64,000 nucleotides of DNA from Drosophila persimilis (GCF_003286085.1 NW_020825329.1:1880626-1944625), one strand, 5' to 3'. Shown: positions 49,575 to 61,683, counted from the stretch's first letter. Notes: a model not told the origin generated them from the sequence alone. Made by a program: numbers and translations.

Positions 49575-50330
49575 AGCTATCGTAGTAAGTGAATTAATTT
49601 GTGTTTTGGCTGATTATTAAATGTATTCTATTTGCAGGTTCATTTGGTTTATTTGGAGTTTTGCGTTGTATTTGGTAAGCGAGTCTATTTCTGTTTTGGC
49701 TGATTTTGATTGTATTTTATTTGCAGGTTTTGATTGGTTTGTTTGATGGCTATCGTAGTAAGTGAATTGATTTGTGTTTTGACTGATTATTAAATGTATT
49801 CTATTTGCAGGTTCAATTGATTTATTTGGAGGTTTGCGTTGTATTTGGTGAGCGAGTCTATTTATGTTTTGGCTGATTTTGATTGTATTTTATTTGCAGA
49901 TATTGATTGGTTCGTTTGGAAGCTAGCGTGGTAAGTAAATTAATTTGTGTTTTGACTGATTTTAATTGTATTTTATTTGCAGGTTCAATTGGTTTGTTTG
50001 GAGGTGTGCGTTGAATTTGGTAAGCGAGTTTATTTCTGTTTTGGCTGATTTTAATTGTATTTTATTTGCAGATTGTGATTGGTTTGTTTGGAAGCTAGCG
50101 TGGTAAGTATATTAATTTGTGTTTTGACTGATTTTAATTGTATTTTATTTGCAGGTTCAATTGGTTTATTTGGAGGTGTGCGTTGAATTTGGTAAGCGAG
50201 TTTATTTCTGTTTTGGCTGATTTTGATTGTATTTTATTTGCAGGTTTTGATTGGTTTGCTTGGAGGTGATTTGGTAAGTGGTTTAAGTTATGTTTTGGCT
50301 GCTTTTAATTAGTTTTATTTGTAGGTTTAT
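49575..50330 (-). repeat. Alternating 83-90 bp tandem array with splice-like signals, D1 3' UTR
   Basis: Two unit types alternate, making a higher-order period near 172 bp. On the plus strand: intron-like 49758-49810 (53 nt), exon-like 49811-49847 (37 nt), intron-like 49848-49899 (52 nt), exon-like 49900-49930 (31 nt), and so on through nine donors. Donors read GTAAGTG, GTAAGCG or GTGAGCG. Each intron has TTGGCTGAT or TTGACTGAT and ends TATTTGCAG or CTATTTGCAG. Confidence 0.85.
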
Positions 50331-50366
50331 ACTTTCTGGATTTTTGCTGTACCATTGGATCAAGTC

Positions 50367-53300
50367 TTAACCATTCGGCTGGAGGACGCCTTCCTCTACA
50401 TCCCCTCTGTGGTCTGGCACTATAATTCTTTGTATACCCAATGGTTGGCCCCTGATTCTTTCAAGTATTGTTTCCCTAGTAAATTTCCCTTGAGCATACA
50501 TTTTTCTGTACACGTTTATTTGTAGTTCGCAGAATCTGTCCGGGTGTTTGTATGGTTTTTTCTTCCGTTCGGCCTCTCTATTGTCCATTTTAGCCTTTTC
50601 CAGTCTTTCCTGTTCTTCATTTTCTAACCTCAGCAGAGTAGGAAGTCCTTTCCTCAGGATGGGTACATACTTCTCTGCTATAACTTTGCGTTCAGCTTCG
50701 GAATAGTATCGAGTAGGATCCAGATCTGGATTTGGTTGTTCTTGACGTTGTCCATTACAACGCGGGAGGATAAACTTCCGGAGTTGATTGTCATATCTGT
50801 GGCGGCTAGATTTCAATCTATTAGGGACATGGGGGTTGGTCAGCAGTCTGGCCACTTCGGAGTTTGAGTGATCCACAAGTGAATTAGCGAGACGGCCGCT
50901 AGCCTTCTCGTAAACCTCCTCGACAGTTTTGATATTGTATACACTTCTGATATTGTCGTTTCTTGTATATATTGTGGCCCTAACTGCCCTCCTCACTAGT
51001 TTGTTTTGGAGTGTTTGTATCTTTTTCACTAATGAGTCAGAAGCCAGGGCACCCCAGACTGGAAAAGCATAAAACCAAATTGGCATGATTAATTGTTTTA
51101 GGATCGTCACTTTGCATTCTTTGGCAAGCCGGCTTTTGCAGCCAATAATCCAATCAAGTTTAATTGACGCAGTTCTTGTCTTATTTATAATGGCTTTGAC
51201 ATGGTGGTTAAGGCTAAGTTTCCTATCGAGCGTAACCCCAAGATACATTTGTTTGAATTTGTTAGGAATTCTTTGTCCATTTAATTTAGGCGTACTTTCT
51301 TGCTGTGTTTTGCTAAGTTTATTCAGTGTGAAAAATACGTGGGCTGTTTTCTTTTCGTTAATGCCCATTTCCCATTTTTTAGCCCAAACACTGAACTTAT
51401 TTAAATATTGTTCGTTCATTTTTGCCGCTGTCAAGGGGAAGTCCGCTCTGCTCATGATAATTGTGTCATCTGCATACGTAGCTAACATTCTGTTGTTTTC
51501 CCTTAGTACCGGTATCGAAGTGGGGTGATATCCATTCAAGCAGTTTGGTAGCGGAACGTCAGATGAGTAAATGCTGTATAGAAGTGGACCTAAATTGCTG
51601 CCCTGAGGAACCCCGGCTTTTATTTTTCCAATTCTCGATGTAATACCATTGTTGGTAATTACTTCGAAGGTCCTTTCATTTAGGTAGCTTTCTAGTAGCT
51701 TGAAGGCCTGAAGAGACACCAGTTTTGATAGCTTATATAGCAAACCGGTGTGCCATACTCTATCAAACGCTTCAGATATATCTATAAAAACAGCTGAGCA
51801 GTATTGTTTTTCTTCGAAGGCCCCCATAATGAATTGCGTTACTCTTGCTAGCTGTTGTTCAGTGGCATGTTCTTTTCGAAACCCAAATTGATGTGTGGGA
51901 AGGGCTCTAGAGAAATCCTCAAAGTCAAATAATCGTTTAATAAAAAGTTTTTCAAAGGTTTTAGCTAATCCAGAAAGGAGACTGATTGGGCGATAGGATG
52001 TTACCGACTGAGCAGGCTTATTTGGCTTAAGAAGTAATGTGATTGTGGCGTGTTTCCAAGCTTGCGGGAAGTGACCCAATCTCAGCATTGAGTTGAAGAT
52101 CAGGAGAATATATAATAGGGCTTTTTTTGGGAGAGCCTTGATTAACACATTGTCTATTCTGTCTTTACCTGGGGATTATTCAAGATCAAGTTTTTAATTT
52201 CGGTTGTCAGTTCTGGGAGTGTAAATGGTCTGAGAGGACGTGTTTGTGTCTTTGTTGCTGCATCCGTCAGCTTCTGTTTCTCAATGTCTAGGTCTTTTTG
52301 TGTCGTCTCGCGTTCCTTTTCTGAGCTTGTATGTCTGGGCTTAAATCGTTGTTCAAAGTGAGAGACAAATACTTCGGCTTTCTCTTCGTTACTCTTGGTC
52401 CATACGGGTCGTTGGTTAGAGTTCCCCGTCTGCGTGCAAATGGGCCAGTTTGGTTGTGGCTGTCTCTTGATTGTATTTGTTACTTTCCAGAGCTTTGCCA
52501 TTTTGTATCTGTCTTGCGTATTTATACCTTCAAATTGCTGATTAATGTTGTTTGTTTTTAATTTTTGTAATTTTTTCCTGAGGGTGTTCTGGGCGGCCTT
52601 GTACAGTGTTTTAGCCTCTTCTGTGTGGAATATTTTAAATCTGAGGTTCAGTTCGTTTTTTATTTGCAGAAGCGCTTTAGTTTCATCGTCTAGTTTATAG
52701 CGTGCTTTGTCCATCCTTCGTTGGCTGTTTGAATTCCCAGATCTTAGTCTTTGATTGGAGTTTACATTTTTAGTGGCTAGTTTTATCGCGTCATGTATGT
52801 TTGTAGTTAGTATTTTTACTGCGTCGTCAATATCCAGTCCCGAGTGAATTTCCGTGTTTAAGTTTATGGTCTGTTCCAAGTGCTCTTTTACTCTGTTAAT
52901 ATTTGTTTTCTTTGTAATTAGTCGTCTGCCTATAGAACTTTGGGTGAATGTGTCGGCCCCATTTGTACACATTTCGATGGTTATTGGCAGGTGATCGGAG
53001 TCCAGACTGCTACATGAATGGATTTTCATCCTATTTACTGTAATACCCCCACAAACTGCAAAGTCGATGGCTGAGGGTCTTTTTCTGCTGTCGTATGGAT
53101 AGTGGGTGGCACCTCCTGTGGCCAGGATGTTGTATCTGGCTCCAGAGCTCACAGCTTGCATCAGGGCACGTCCTCTCCTACAGGATCTGGGGTTCCCCCA
53201 CCATGGATGCTTAGCATTCCAATCTCCGCAGCAAATGAACCCGGAGGTACCCCCCAATATGTTGTCAAAATGCAGGAGTAGTGATCTGAAATGATTCTCA

Positions 53301-53755
53301 GTCCAATTGAAGTTAGGTGGGCAGTACGTCGGTGCAACCACGATCATGTTTCTCCTCTTGTTGTTTATTGGGATTATTACAATTGGGGTACATTGAAGGA
53401 AATCGGTGCTAATGGGTTCCAGTGCAGCATGTCTAACATTTTCTTTCACATATACCACGACCCCCCCTTTTTTGTGGTTTATAGGATTGGCAGTGTGGTA
53501 TGAGATATAGTTTGGTATTTTCAGTAGGTCAGCGCTCTGTTTAGTTCTAGTTTCAATAACCATCATAATTTGTATGTCCCCATTTGTCATGAATGTTTCA
53601 AGTTCAGCCATTTTATTTTTGATCCCACAGGCGTTCCAGAAAGCTATTTTAAGCCTGTTGGAGTTGGGCAGGTTTGCCCCGGTCGTGTCAAGAGTTTGTG
53701 GCGGAAAGTGATTGGAATGTGGGAAATGGTTTGCGTTATTATTGTTTGTGTTCAT
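50367..53755 (-). pseudogene. pol: Pol (endonuclease/RT) of D1 with one frameshift
   Basis: TART-like ORF2 in two frames. The first part (52154-53755) carries the endonuclease domain with GDWNAKHPWWG near residue 174 and SDSDHLPI-type motif, and ends at SPG-equivalent sequence. The second (50367-52148) carries the RT with FIDISEAFDRVWH, GVPQGSNLGPLLYS and ATYADDT, and the C-terminal region. The break is a missing T near 52175 (GGGGATTATT; D2 has GGGGATTTATT). All catalytic motifs are present on one side or the other. The start ATG at 53755 is chosen because an in-frame stop lies 9-12 nt upstream. About 70-75% similar to B1 Pol by eye. Confidence 0.88.
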
Positions 53756-53809
53756 GTCTGTAAATTATTGGCTAGTTTAGTTAGATACAATGTATAGCAA
53801 TGAGTTGTT

Positions 53810-56383
53810 TTATTGTTTGTTTTCTATTTGATTGAGGATATTTGTTGTTTTGTGATGTTCAGAATTGTTTGTAGTGTTATTTATATTGTCAGTATTTTTG
53901 GGGGGAGGGTTTTGCAGTAGAGTGTGAATTTGGCTAATTGACGCCATGATGTCCTTAATACTGAGCTCAATTACATTGAGCCTGTCTTCAAACCGCTTGT
54001 TCTCCTGTTCAGCGGGGCCCTCTGTCATTACTTTTGCAGACTGCGAGATCGCCATCTGCTCCTCCCTCAGTCTACTCTGGAATTTCTCTAGGTGGCTGGC
54101 GGCTGGGTTGACATTCGTGTCACCGGTTTTTGGAGCCCGTCCCTTCCCTATTCTGTCCTTCTTATGGCTGGATGTTTGCTTGCTCCTTTCTCGGTTTCTC
54201 ATCTTAGAAAGCCTTTTTTTTATTTCAGTGCTGTGGAGGCTCGGCTTGGGTTGGACTGTTCTGCCTGAGAAAGGGTTAGTGAAACCCCTCCCTGGAATTT
54301 TCCGCCCTTCGACATAGTCGCCCTCATCCTTTCGATGGTCACCTGCAGTAGTGGGGCCCCCTCTGTTTGGTTGGGGGTGCCTGGAGATCTCCTCCCATAC
54401 ACTCGGCCTCCCTAGTGCCTTCCCTATGCTCCTGTCCATATTGACAATTTTGTCGATTTTGAGCTTGCTTCTGGCAGCTTTGAAGGCCGGGCAACCCTTA
54501 AAACAACTGACATGCTCTCCGCCGCAGTTAACACATTTAGCAGGAGTGTATCTGGGTTTGGTGCATGTAGTTGAGAGATGGTCACTGGCGCACTTCATGC
54601 ACTTGGGTGCGTTTTTACAGTAGTTCCTAGTGTGTCCGTAGGCCTGACATCTATGACACTGAAGCGGGTCCCTAGTCACCCATTTCCTCTCAAAAGCCAC
54701 TGCCTGTCCACCTAGCTCGGAAATTTTTAAGATTTCATCATGAGAACCGTCCTGTTTATGCTCAATTTCAATTTCGAACATATTTATAGGCTGACCTGTA
54801 GACCTATGTTTCATATTGCTGGTGTATCTCACGATGTAGTGCCTTTTTTTAAGCTCAGAGGAAATCCACTCCCTTGTTGTTGAGTAATGCAAGTGTCGAA
54901 GTATATATCGAACACCCCGCTGCCCAATCTGCTGATGCGTGTGCATTGGTACTTTTTGGTCGTTGAGGAGTGTGGTGATCTTTTTATGGGCATCCATGTC
55001 AGCACATTGTATTCTGATCCCATTCCCAGGGGTACTTTTGGTTGTAAATCTACCTATTCCTGCTGTGTAGTTTAGTTTTTCCAAAAGAGGTACTATTGTT
55101 TTTACTCCTGAGATGTAAATGGAAGGTACCCTCTTACTCCTTGGCACTTCCTGCCATGGGAATAGGTCAGGCTGCTCAATCTGATCAGTATTGTTGGCAG
55201 TGAGCATTTCGCTGTGCATGCTAATTGGGGGAAGTGGCTGTCGTTGAAGATTGTTTGGCCCAGAACTGTCTTGGAATTCCCCTGTGTCAAGATCTTTCGT
55301 ATTGGAAGGTTGTGTTAATGGCTGATTTGTCTTTGTAGGGTTAAGAATTTTAATTTTATTGAATTCTGAGGCAAATCTTTTGGCAGTGTCACTTTTGAAT
55401 TTAGGGGTGTTGAAATCAAGATCTTGTTTTGGTAATTCATGAAAGGATTGGTCCTCGTCTGTGGTGTCCATTTCTCTATTTTGCCTTTTTCCCGGGGTAT
55501 AGTTGGGGGCTGAGAAGACAGCCATGTTAGGGAGCGTGGTTGCTGGTATATCGCTAAGCCAATTATTTATGATTTCGTTACTATTTTCTAGCTCAGTCAG
55601 AGGAGGGGATTGGGTGATAGTCATACTCGTACGGGATGCCGGGGTCAGGGATTCTAATAGACTCTTTTTTGCTTTGATATTCGTTTTAGGAGACTTATTT
55701 TTATTTTTGGAATTGTTTGTTTTAGGTTTAGAATTGTTTTTATTTTTGTCAATATATAGATATGAATTGTCAATGGTTTTATTAGTGGCTGCATGTATTT
55801 GATCATCAGCAGCAACATCGTCAGCAACATCGTCAGCAACATTGACAGCAACATGTCTATAATCTGTATCAGCAACATTAATGAGAAGCGGGTCAGTAAG
55901 CTCTCTCGCCGCAACATGTTGCTGGCCGTGTCGCTGTCGGGTGGAGAGAGAGAGATGATATCGTGCTCCATTTTGGAGAGTTTTCTGGAGCTTGATTTTG
56001 GAGCCGTTTCCCTGGACATCTACCGCAGGAAGGTGGCAGGCTCGCCGATCAGGCACTTTTTCAGGGAAAGTGCCGTCCTCATTGAGTGACTCCCAGGAAC
56101 AAGATGGATCAACGGACATTTCGTGGAGAGGAGATGGATCTCCCCGTGCCTGTCTCAGCCCAGTTCTCTGGGGGGAGCACCCATCAAGCTCCGAGCTAGA
56201 GCTGGAAGAAAGTGTGATGCACGCACCTGTCAGATCCAGTTGAGCAATGGTTGTCTTGTCTGTTTGGTGGCTGGTCTCCATTTTCTTCTCTTCCTTCTCT
56301 TCCTTCTCTTCCTTTATGCACTTTGGTCTTTGGTCCCCCATTTTTTCTTCCATGTAGTCAGTTTTCCAATTCCTCGGTACCAC
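53810..56383 (-). CDS. gag: Gag-like protein of family D (857 aa), copy D1
   Basis: ORF1 protein of the TART-like element. A Lys/Glu-rich N-terminus (EEKEEKEEKK) is followed by a long Asn/Lys/Thr-rich segment with little predicted structure. A PRE_C2HC-like region (about 440-575, QRGVRYILRHLHYSTT) leads into three zinc knuckles at about 576-632: CHRCQAYGHTRNYC, CMKCASDHLSTTC and CVNC...H...GC. After a basic linker, a heptad-like helix near the end (ENKRFEDRLNVIELSIKDI) and an Asn-rich tail close the protein. Pol starts 54 bp downstream of the stop, unlike B1 where the gap is one base. It is the only full-length TART-like Gag in the window. Confidence 0.92.
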   Translation of the reverse strand: MVPRNWKTDYMEEKMGDQRPKCIKEEKEEKEEKKMETSHQTDKTTIAQLDLTGACITLSSSSSSELDGCSPQRTGLRQARGDPSPLHEMSVDPSCSWESLNEDGTFPEKVPDRRACHLPAVDVQGNGSKIKLQKTLQNGARYHLSLSTRQRHGQQHVAARELTDPLLINVADTDYRHVAVNVADDVADDVAADDQIHAATNKTIDNSYLYIDKNKNNSKPKTNNSKNKNKSPKTNIKAKKSLLESLTPASRTSMTITQSPPLTELENSNEIINNWLSDIPATTLPNMAVFSAPNYTPGKRQNREMDTTDEDQSFHELPKQDLDFNTPKFKSDTAKRFASEFNKIKILNPTKTNQPLTQPSNTKDLDTGEFQDSSGPNNLQRQPLPPISMHSEMLTANNTDQIEQPDLFPWQEVPRSKRVPSIYISGVKTIVPLLEKLNYTAGIGRFTTKSTPGNGIRIQCADMDAHKKITTLLNDQKVPMHTHQQIGQRGVRYILRHLHYSTTREWISSELKKRHYIVRYTSNMKHRSTGQPINMFEIEIEHKQDGSHDEILKISELGGQAVAFERKWVTRDPLQCHRCQAYGHTRNYCKNAPKCMKCASDHLSTTCTKPRYTPAKCVNCGGEHVSCFKGCPAFKAARSKLKIDKIVNMDRSIGKALGRPSVWEEISRHPQPNRGGPTTAGDHRKDEGDYVEGRKIPGRGFTNPFSGRTVQPKPSLHSTEIKKRLSKMRNRERSKQTSSHKKDRIGKGRAPKTGDTNVNPAASHLEKFQSRLREEQMAISQSAKVMTEGPAEQENKRFEDRLNVIELSIKDIMASISQIHTLLQNPPPKNTDNINNTTNNSEHHKTTNILNQIENKQ

Positions 56384-56452
56384 TACTTTCCTTGCTTTTA
56401 TTTGCTTTTCTTTAATACTTTTAATGGCCTTTACTTGTATATAATTTTATTT

Positions 56453-56575
56453 GATTTTTTGATTTATATTTTTTGATTTTTTGATTTTTTTGATGTTCAA
56501 ACTTTTTGATTTTTTTGATGTTCATTTGATGTTCAAACTTGCTCAGTTTTTTTTTTGATGTTCAAACTTGCTTTT
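56453..56575 (-). repeat. Nine stacked 3'-end Tags at the 5' end of D1
   Basis: The family D 3' end reads (plus strand) T-run then GATGTTCAAACTTGCTCAG. Here truncated versions follow one another, each preceded by T: GAT at 56453, 56461, 56475, 56483 and 56508; 11 nt at 56492-56502; 8 nt at 56517-56524; 19 nt at 56528-56546; 15 nt at 56557-56571. The complete D2 3' end then starts at 56576. This is the structure called Tags in HeT-A, made when transcription starts in the 3' end of the upstream neighbour and reads through its poly(A). Confidence 0.85.
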
Positions 56576-57109
56576 GATGTTCAAACTTGCTCAGGGCACT
56601 TAGTGTGACCTGACGCAATCTTTATTAGTGTTCTTATTACTTATTAGCAACATTTAACATTATTTATGGAAACTTACAAATTTTTTAACATTTAGGTATT
56701 TTTTTGACATTACGGTAACATTGATAAAATATACTGAAAAATACTATACAGTTCGATAACATCGATATGTAAACAAGTTAAGATTGGCTTGTGTTTTCTT
56801 TTTCTTTTTTTTTTTTTGACTTAGGTGTAAAAAAATTTTGTAACGCCGCTCCTGGACCCCTCATCCGGTGCGAAACGGAGGCATGGACGACAGGGAGACC
56901 TCCAAAGCATCGGCATCGCAAGCGCGGCATCGCCTCGTCCCTCTCCTCCTGGCCGAATCCAGTCGATGCAACTCTAGAAGAACGCACGCATATGCTTCTT
57001 TCTGTGGATGAATATGAACTCCTGGCTGATTTTAATATTTATTTTATTTTCAGGTTATGTTTTGTTTGTATTTTATTTGCAGGCCATTGATTGGCTTGCT
57101 TGGAAGCTA

Positions 57110-58200
57110 TCGTAGTAAGTGAATTAATTTGTGTTTTGGCTGATTATTAATGTATTCTATTTACAGGTTCATTTGGGTTTATTTGGAGTTTTGCGTTGTA
57201 TTTGGGTAAGCGAGTCTATTTCTGTTTTGGCTGATTTTGATTGTATTTTATTTGCAGGTTTTGATTGGTTTGTTTGATGGCTATCGTAGTAAGTGAATTG
57301 ATTTGTGTTTTGACTGATTATTAAATGTATTCTATTTGCAGGTTCAATTGATTTATTTGGAGGTTTGCGTTGTATTTGGTGAGCGAGTCTATTTATGTTT
57401 TGGCTGATTTTGATTGTATTTTATTTGCAGATATTGATTGGTTCGTTTGGAAGCTAGCGTGGTAAGTAAATTAATTTGTGTTTTGACTGATTTTAATTGT
57501 ATTTTATTTGCAGGTTCAATTGGTTTGTTTGGAGGTGTGCGTTGAATTTGGTAAGCGAGTTTATTTCTGTTTTGGCTGATTTTAATTGTATTTTATTTGC
57601 AGATTGTGATTGGTTTGTTTGGAAGCTAGCGTGGTAAGTATATTAATTTGTGTTTTGACTGATTTTAATTGTATTTTATTTGCAGGTTCAATTGGTTTGT
57701 TTGGAGGTGTGCGTTGAATTTGGTAAGCGAGTTTATTTCTGTTTTGGCTGATTTTAATTGTATTTTATTTGCAGATTGTGATTGGTTTGTTTGGAAGCTA
57801 GCGTGGTAAGTATATTAATTTGTGTTTTGACTGATTTTAATTGTATTTTATTTGCAGGTTCAATTGGTTTATTTGGAGGTGTGCGTTGAATTTGGAAAGC
57901 GAGTTTATTTCTGTTTTGGCTGATTTTGATTGTATTTTATTTGCAGATATTGATTGGTTTGCTTGAATGCTAGCGTGGTAAGTAAATTAATTTGTGTTTT
58001 GACTGATTTTAATTGTATTTTATTTGCAGGTTCAATTGGTTTATTTGGAGGTGTGCGTTGAATTTGGTAAGCGAGTTTATTTCTGTTTTGGCTGATTTTG
58101 ATTGTATTTTATTTGCAGGTTTTGATTGGTTTGCTTGGAGGTGATTTGGTAAGTGGTTTAAGTTATGTTTTGGCTGCTTTTAATTAGTTTTATTTGTAGG
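57110..58200 (-). repeat. Expanded 83-90 bp tandem array, D2 3' UTR
   Basis: Same alternating units as D1 but with about 13 donor-like sites rather than nine, equal to two more 172-bp higher-order units. One donor near 57895 is mutated (TTTGGAAAGCG in place of TTTGGTAAGCG); the others keep GTAAG or GTGAG. Confidence 0.85.
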
Positions 58201-58241
58201 TTTATACTTTCTGGATTTTTGCTGTACCATTGGATCAAGTC

Positions 58242-61200
58242 TTAACCATTCGGCTGGAGGACGCCTTCCTCTACATCCCCTCTGTGGTCTGGCACTATAA
58301 TTCTTTGTATACCCAATGGTTGGCCCCTGATTCTTTCAAGTATTGTTTCCCTAGTAAATTTCCCTTGAGCATACATTTTTCTGTACACGTTTATTTGTAG
58401 TTCGCAGAATCTGTCCGGGTGTTTGTATGGTTTTTTCTTCCGTTCGGCCTCTCTATTGTCCATTTTAGCCTTTTCCAGTCTTTCCTGTTCTTCATTTTCT
58501 AACCTCAGCAGAGTAGGAAGTCCTTTCCTCAGGATGGGTACATACTTCTCTGCTATAACTTTGCGTTCAGCTTCGGAATAGTATCGAGTAGGATCCAAAT
58601 CTGGATTTGGTTGTTCTTGACGTTGTCCATTACAACGCGGGAGGATAAACTTCCGGAGTTGATTGTCATATCTGTGGCGGCTAGATTTCAATCTATTAGG
58701 GACATGGGGGTTGGTCAGCAGTCTGGCCACTTCGGAGTTTGAGTGATCCACAAGTGAATTAGCGAGACGGCCGCTAGCCTTCTCGTAAACCTCCTCGACA
58801 GTTTTGATATTGTATACACTTCTGATATTGTCGTTTCTTGTATATATTGTGGCCCTAACTGCCCTCCTCACTAGTTTGTTTTGGAGTGTTTGTATCTTTT
58901 TCACTAATGAGTCAGAAGCCAGGGCACCCCAGACTGGAAAAGCATAAAACCAAATTGGCATGATTAATTGTTTTAGGATCGTCACTTTGCATTCTTTGGC
59001 AAGCCGGCTTTTGCAGCCAATAATCCAATCAAGTTTAATTGACGCAGTTCTTGTCTTATTTATAATGGCTTTGACATGGTGGTTAAGGCTAAGTTTCCTA
59101 TCGAGCGTAACCCCAAGATACATTTGTTTGAATTTGTTAGGAATTCTTTGTCCATTTAATTTAGGCGTACTTTCTTGCTGTGTTTTGCTAAGTTTATTCA
59201 GTGTGAAAAATACGTGGGCTGTTTTCTTTTCGTTAATGCCCATTTCCCATTTTTTAGCCCAAACACTGAACTTATTTAAATATTGTTCGTTCATTTTTGC
59301 CGCTGTCAAGGGGAAGTCCGCTCTGCTCATGATAATTGTGTCATCTGCATACGTAGCTAACATTCTGTTTTTTTCCCTTAGTACCGGTATCGAAGTGGGG
59401 TGATATCCATTCAAGCAGTTTGGTAGCGGAACGTCAGATGAGTAAATGCTGTATAGAAGTGGACCTAAATTGCTGCCCTGAGGAACCCCGGCTTTTATTT
59501 TTCCAATTCTCGATGTAATACCATTGTTGGTAATTACTTCGAAGGTCCTTTCATTTAGGTAGCTTTCTAGTAGCTTGAAGGCCTGAAGAGACACCAGTTT
59601 TGATAGCTTATATAGCAAACCGGTGTGCCATACTCTATCAAACGCTTCAGATATATCTATAAAAACAGCTGAGCAGTATTGTTTTTCTTCGAAGGCCCCC
59701 ATAATGAATTGCGTTACTCTTGCTAGCTGTTGTTCAGTGGCATGTTCTTTTCGAAACCCAAATTGATGTGTGGGAAGGGCTCTAGAGAAATCCTCAAAGT
59801 CAAATAATCGTTTAATAAAAAGTTTTTCAAAGGTTTTAGCTAATCCAGAAAGGAGACTGATTGGGCGATAGGATGTTACCGACTGAGCAGGCTTATTTGG
59901 CTTAAGAAGTAATGTGATTGTGGCGTGTTTCCAAGCTTGCGGGAAGTGACCCAATCTCAGCATTGAGTTGAAGATCAGGAGAATATATAGTAGGGCTTTC
60001 TTTGGGAGAGCCTTGATTAACACATTGTCTATTCTGTCTTTACCTGGGGATTTATTCAAGATCAAGTTTTTAATTTCGGTTGTCAGTTCTGGGAGTGTAA
60101 ATGGTCTGAGAGGACGTGTTTGTGTCTTTGTTGCTGCATCCGTCAGCTTCTGTTTCTCAATGTCTAGGTCTTTTTGTGTCGTCTCGCGTTCCTTTTCTGA
60201 GCTTGTATGTCTGGGCTTAAATCGTTGTTCAAAGTGAGAGACAAATACTTCGGCTTTCTCTTCGTTACTCTTGGTCCATACGGGTCGTTGGTTAGAGTTC
60301 CCCGTCTGCGTGCAAATGGGCCAGTTTGGTTGTGGCTGTCTCTTGATTGTATTTGTTACTTTCCAGAGCTTTGCCATTTTGTATCTGTCTTGCGTGTTTA
60401 TACCTTCAAATTGCTGATTAATGTTGTTTGTTTTTAATTTTTGTAATTTTTTCCTGAGGGTGTTCTGGGCGGCCTTGTACAGTGTTTTAGCCTCTTCTGT
60501 GTGGAATATTTTAAATCTGAGGTTCAGTTCGTTTTTTATTTGCAGAAGCGCTTTAGTTTCATCGTCTAGTTTATAGCGTGCTTTGTCCATCCTTCGTTGG
60601 CTGTTTGAATTCCCAGATCTTAATCTTTGATTGGAGTTTACATTTTTAGTGGCTAGTTTTATCGCGTCATGTATGTTTGTAGTTAGTATTTTTACTGCGT
60701 CGTCAATATCCAGTCCCGAGTGAATTTCCGTGTTTAAGTTTATGGTCTGTTCCAAGTGCTCTTTTACTCTGTTAATATTTGTTTTCTTTGTAATTAGTCG
60801 TCTGCCTATAGAACTTTGGGTGAATGTGTCGGCCCCATTTGTACACATTTCGATGGTTATTGGCAGGTGATCGGAGTCCAGACTGCTACATGAATGGATT
60901 TTCATCCTATTTACTGTAATACCCCCACAAACTGCAAAGTCGATGGCTGAGGGTCTTTTTCTGCTGTCGTATGGATAGTGGGTGGCACCTCCTGTGGCCA
61001 GGATGTTGTATCTGGCTCCAGAGCTCACAGCTTGCATCAGGGCACGTCCTCTCCTACAGGATCTGGGGTTCCCCCACCATGGATGCTTAGCATTCCAATC
61101 TCCGCAGCAAATGAACCCGGAGGTACCCCCCAATATGTTGTCAAAATGCAGGAGTAGTGATCTGAAATGATTCTCAGTCCAATTGAAGTTAGGTGGGCAG

Positions 61201-61630
61201 TACGTCGGTGCAACCACGATCATGTTTCTCCTCTTGTTGTTTATTGGGATTATTACAATTGGGGTACATTGAAGGAAATCGGTGCTAATGGGTTCCAGTG
61301 CAGCATGTCTAACATTTTCTTTCACATATACCACGACCCCCCCTTTTTTGTGGTTTATAGGATTGGCAGTGTGGTATGAGATGTAGTTTGGTATTTTCAG
61401 TAGGTCAGCGCTCTGTTTAGTTCTAGTTTCAATAACCATCATAATTTGTATGTCCCCATTTGTCATGAATGTTTCAAGTTCAGCCATTTATTTTTGATCC
61501 CACAGGCGTTCCAGAAAGCTATTTTAAGCCTGTTGGAGTTGGGCAGGTTTGCCCCGGTCGTGTCAAGAGTTTGTGGCGGAAAGTGATTGGAATGTGGGAA
61601 ATGGTTTGCGTTATTATTGTTTGTGTTCAT
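58242..61630 (-). pseudogene. pol: Pol (endonuclease/RT) of D2, N-terminus frameshifted
   Basis: An open frame of 1081 codons (58242-61487) starts at an internal Met equivalent to MAELETFM. The normal start would be at 61630, but one T is missing near 61486-61490 (CCATTTATTT where D1 has CCATTTTATTT), so the first ~48 residues are out of frame. Those include the first endonuclease strand (IAFWNACGIKN) with a likely metal-binding Asn. GDWNAKHPWWG, SDHLPI, ATYADDT (about residue 711 of the ORF) and the C-terminus are intact. The region broken in D1 is in frame here. Confidence 0.88.
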
Positions 61631-61683
61631 GTCTGTAATTATTGGCTAGTTTAGTTAGATATAATGTATAGCAATGAGTTGTT

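Larger units (their letters stand above)
49035..56571 (-). mobile_element. Family D copy D1 (TART-like, near full length, with 5' Tags)
   Basis: About 7.5 kb. Tail T5 at 49035-49039; 3' UTR 49040-50366; pol 50367-53755; gag 53810-56383; 5' UTR about 70 nt; then a run of 3'-end-derived Tags (56453-56571) before D2 begins. It is the only copy in the window holding both gag and pol regions and an apparently genuine 5' end. Pol has one frameshift. The Tags show that earlier RNAs started in the 3' end of the neighbouring element. Confidence 0.9.
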
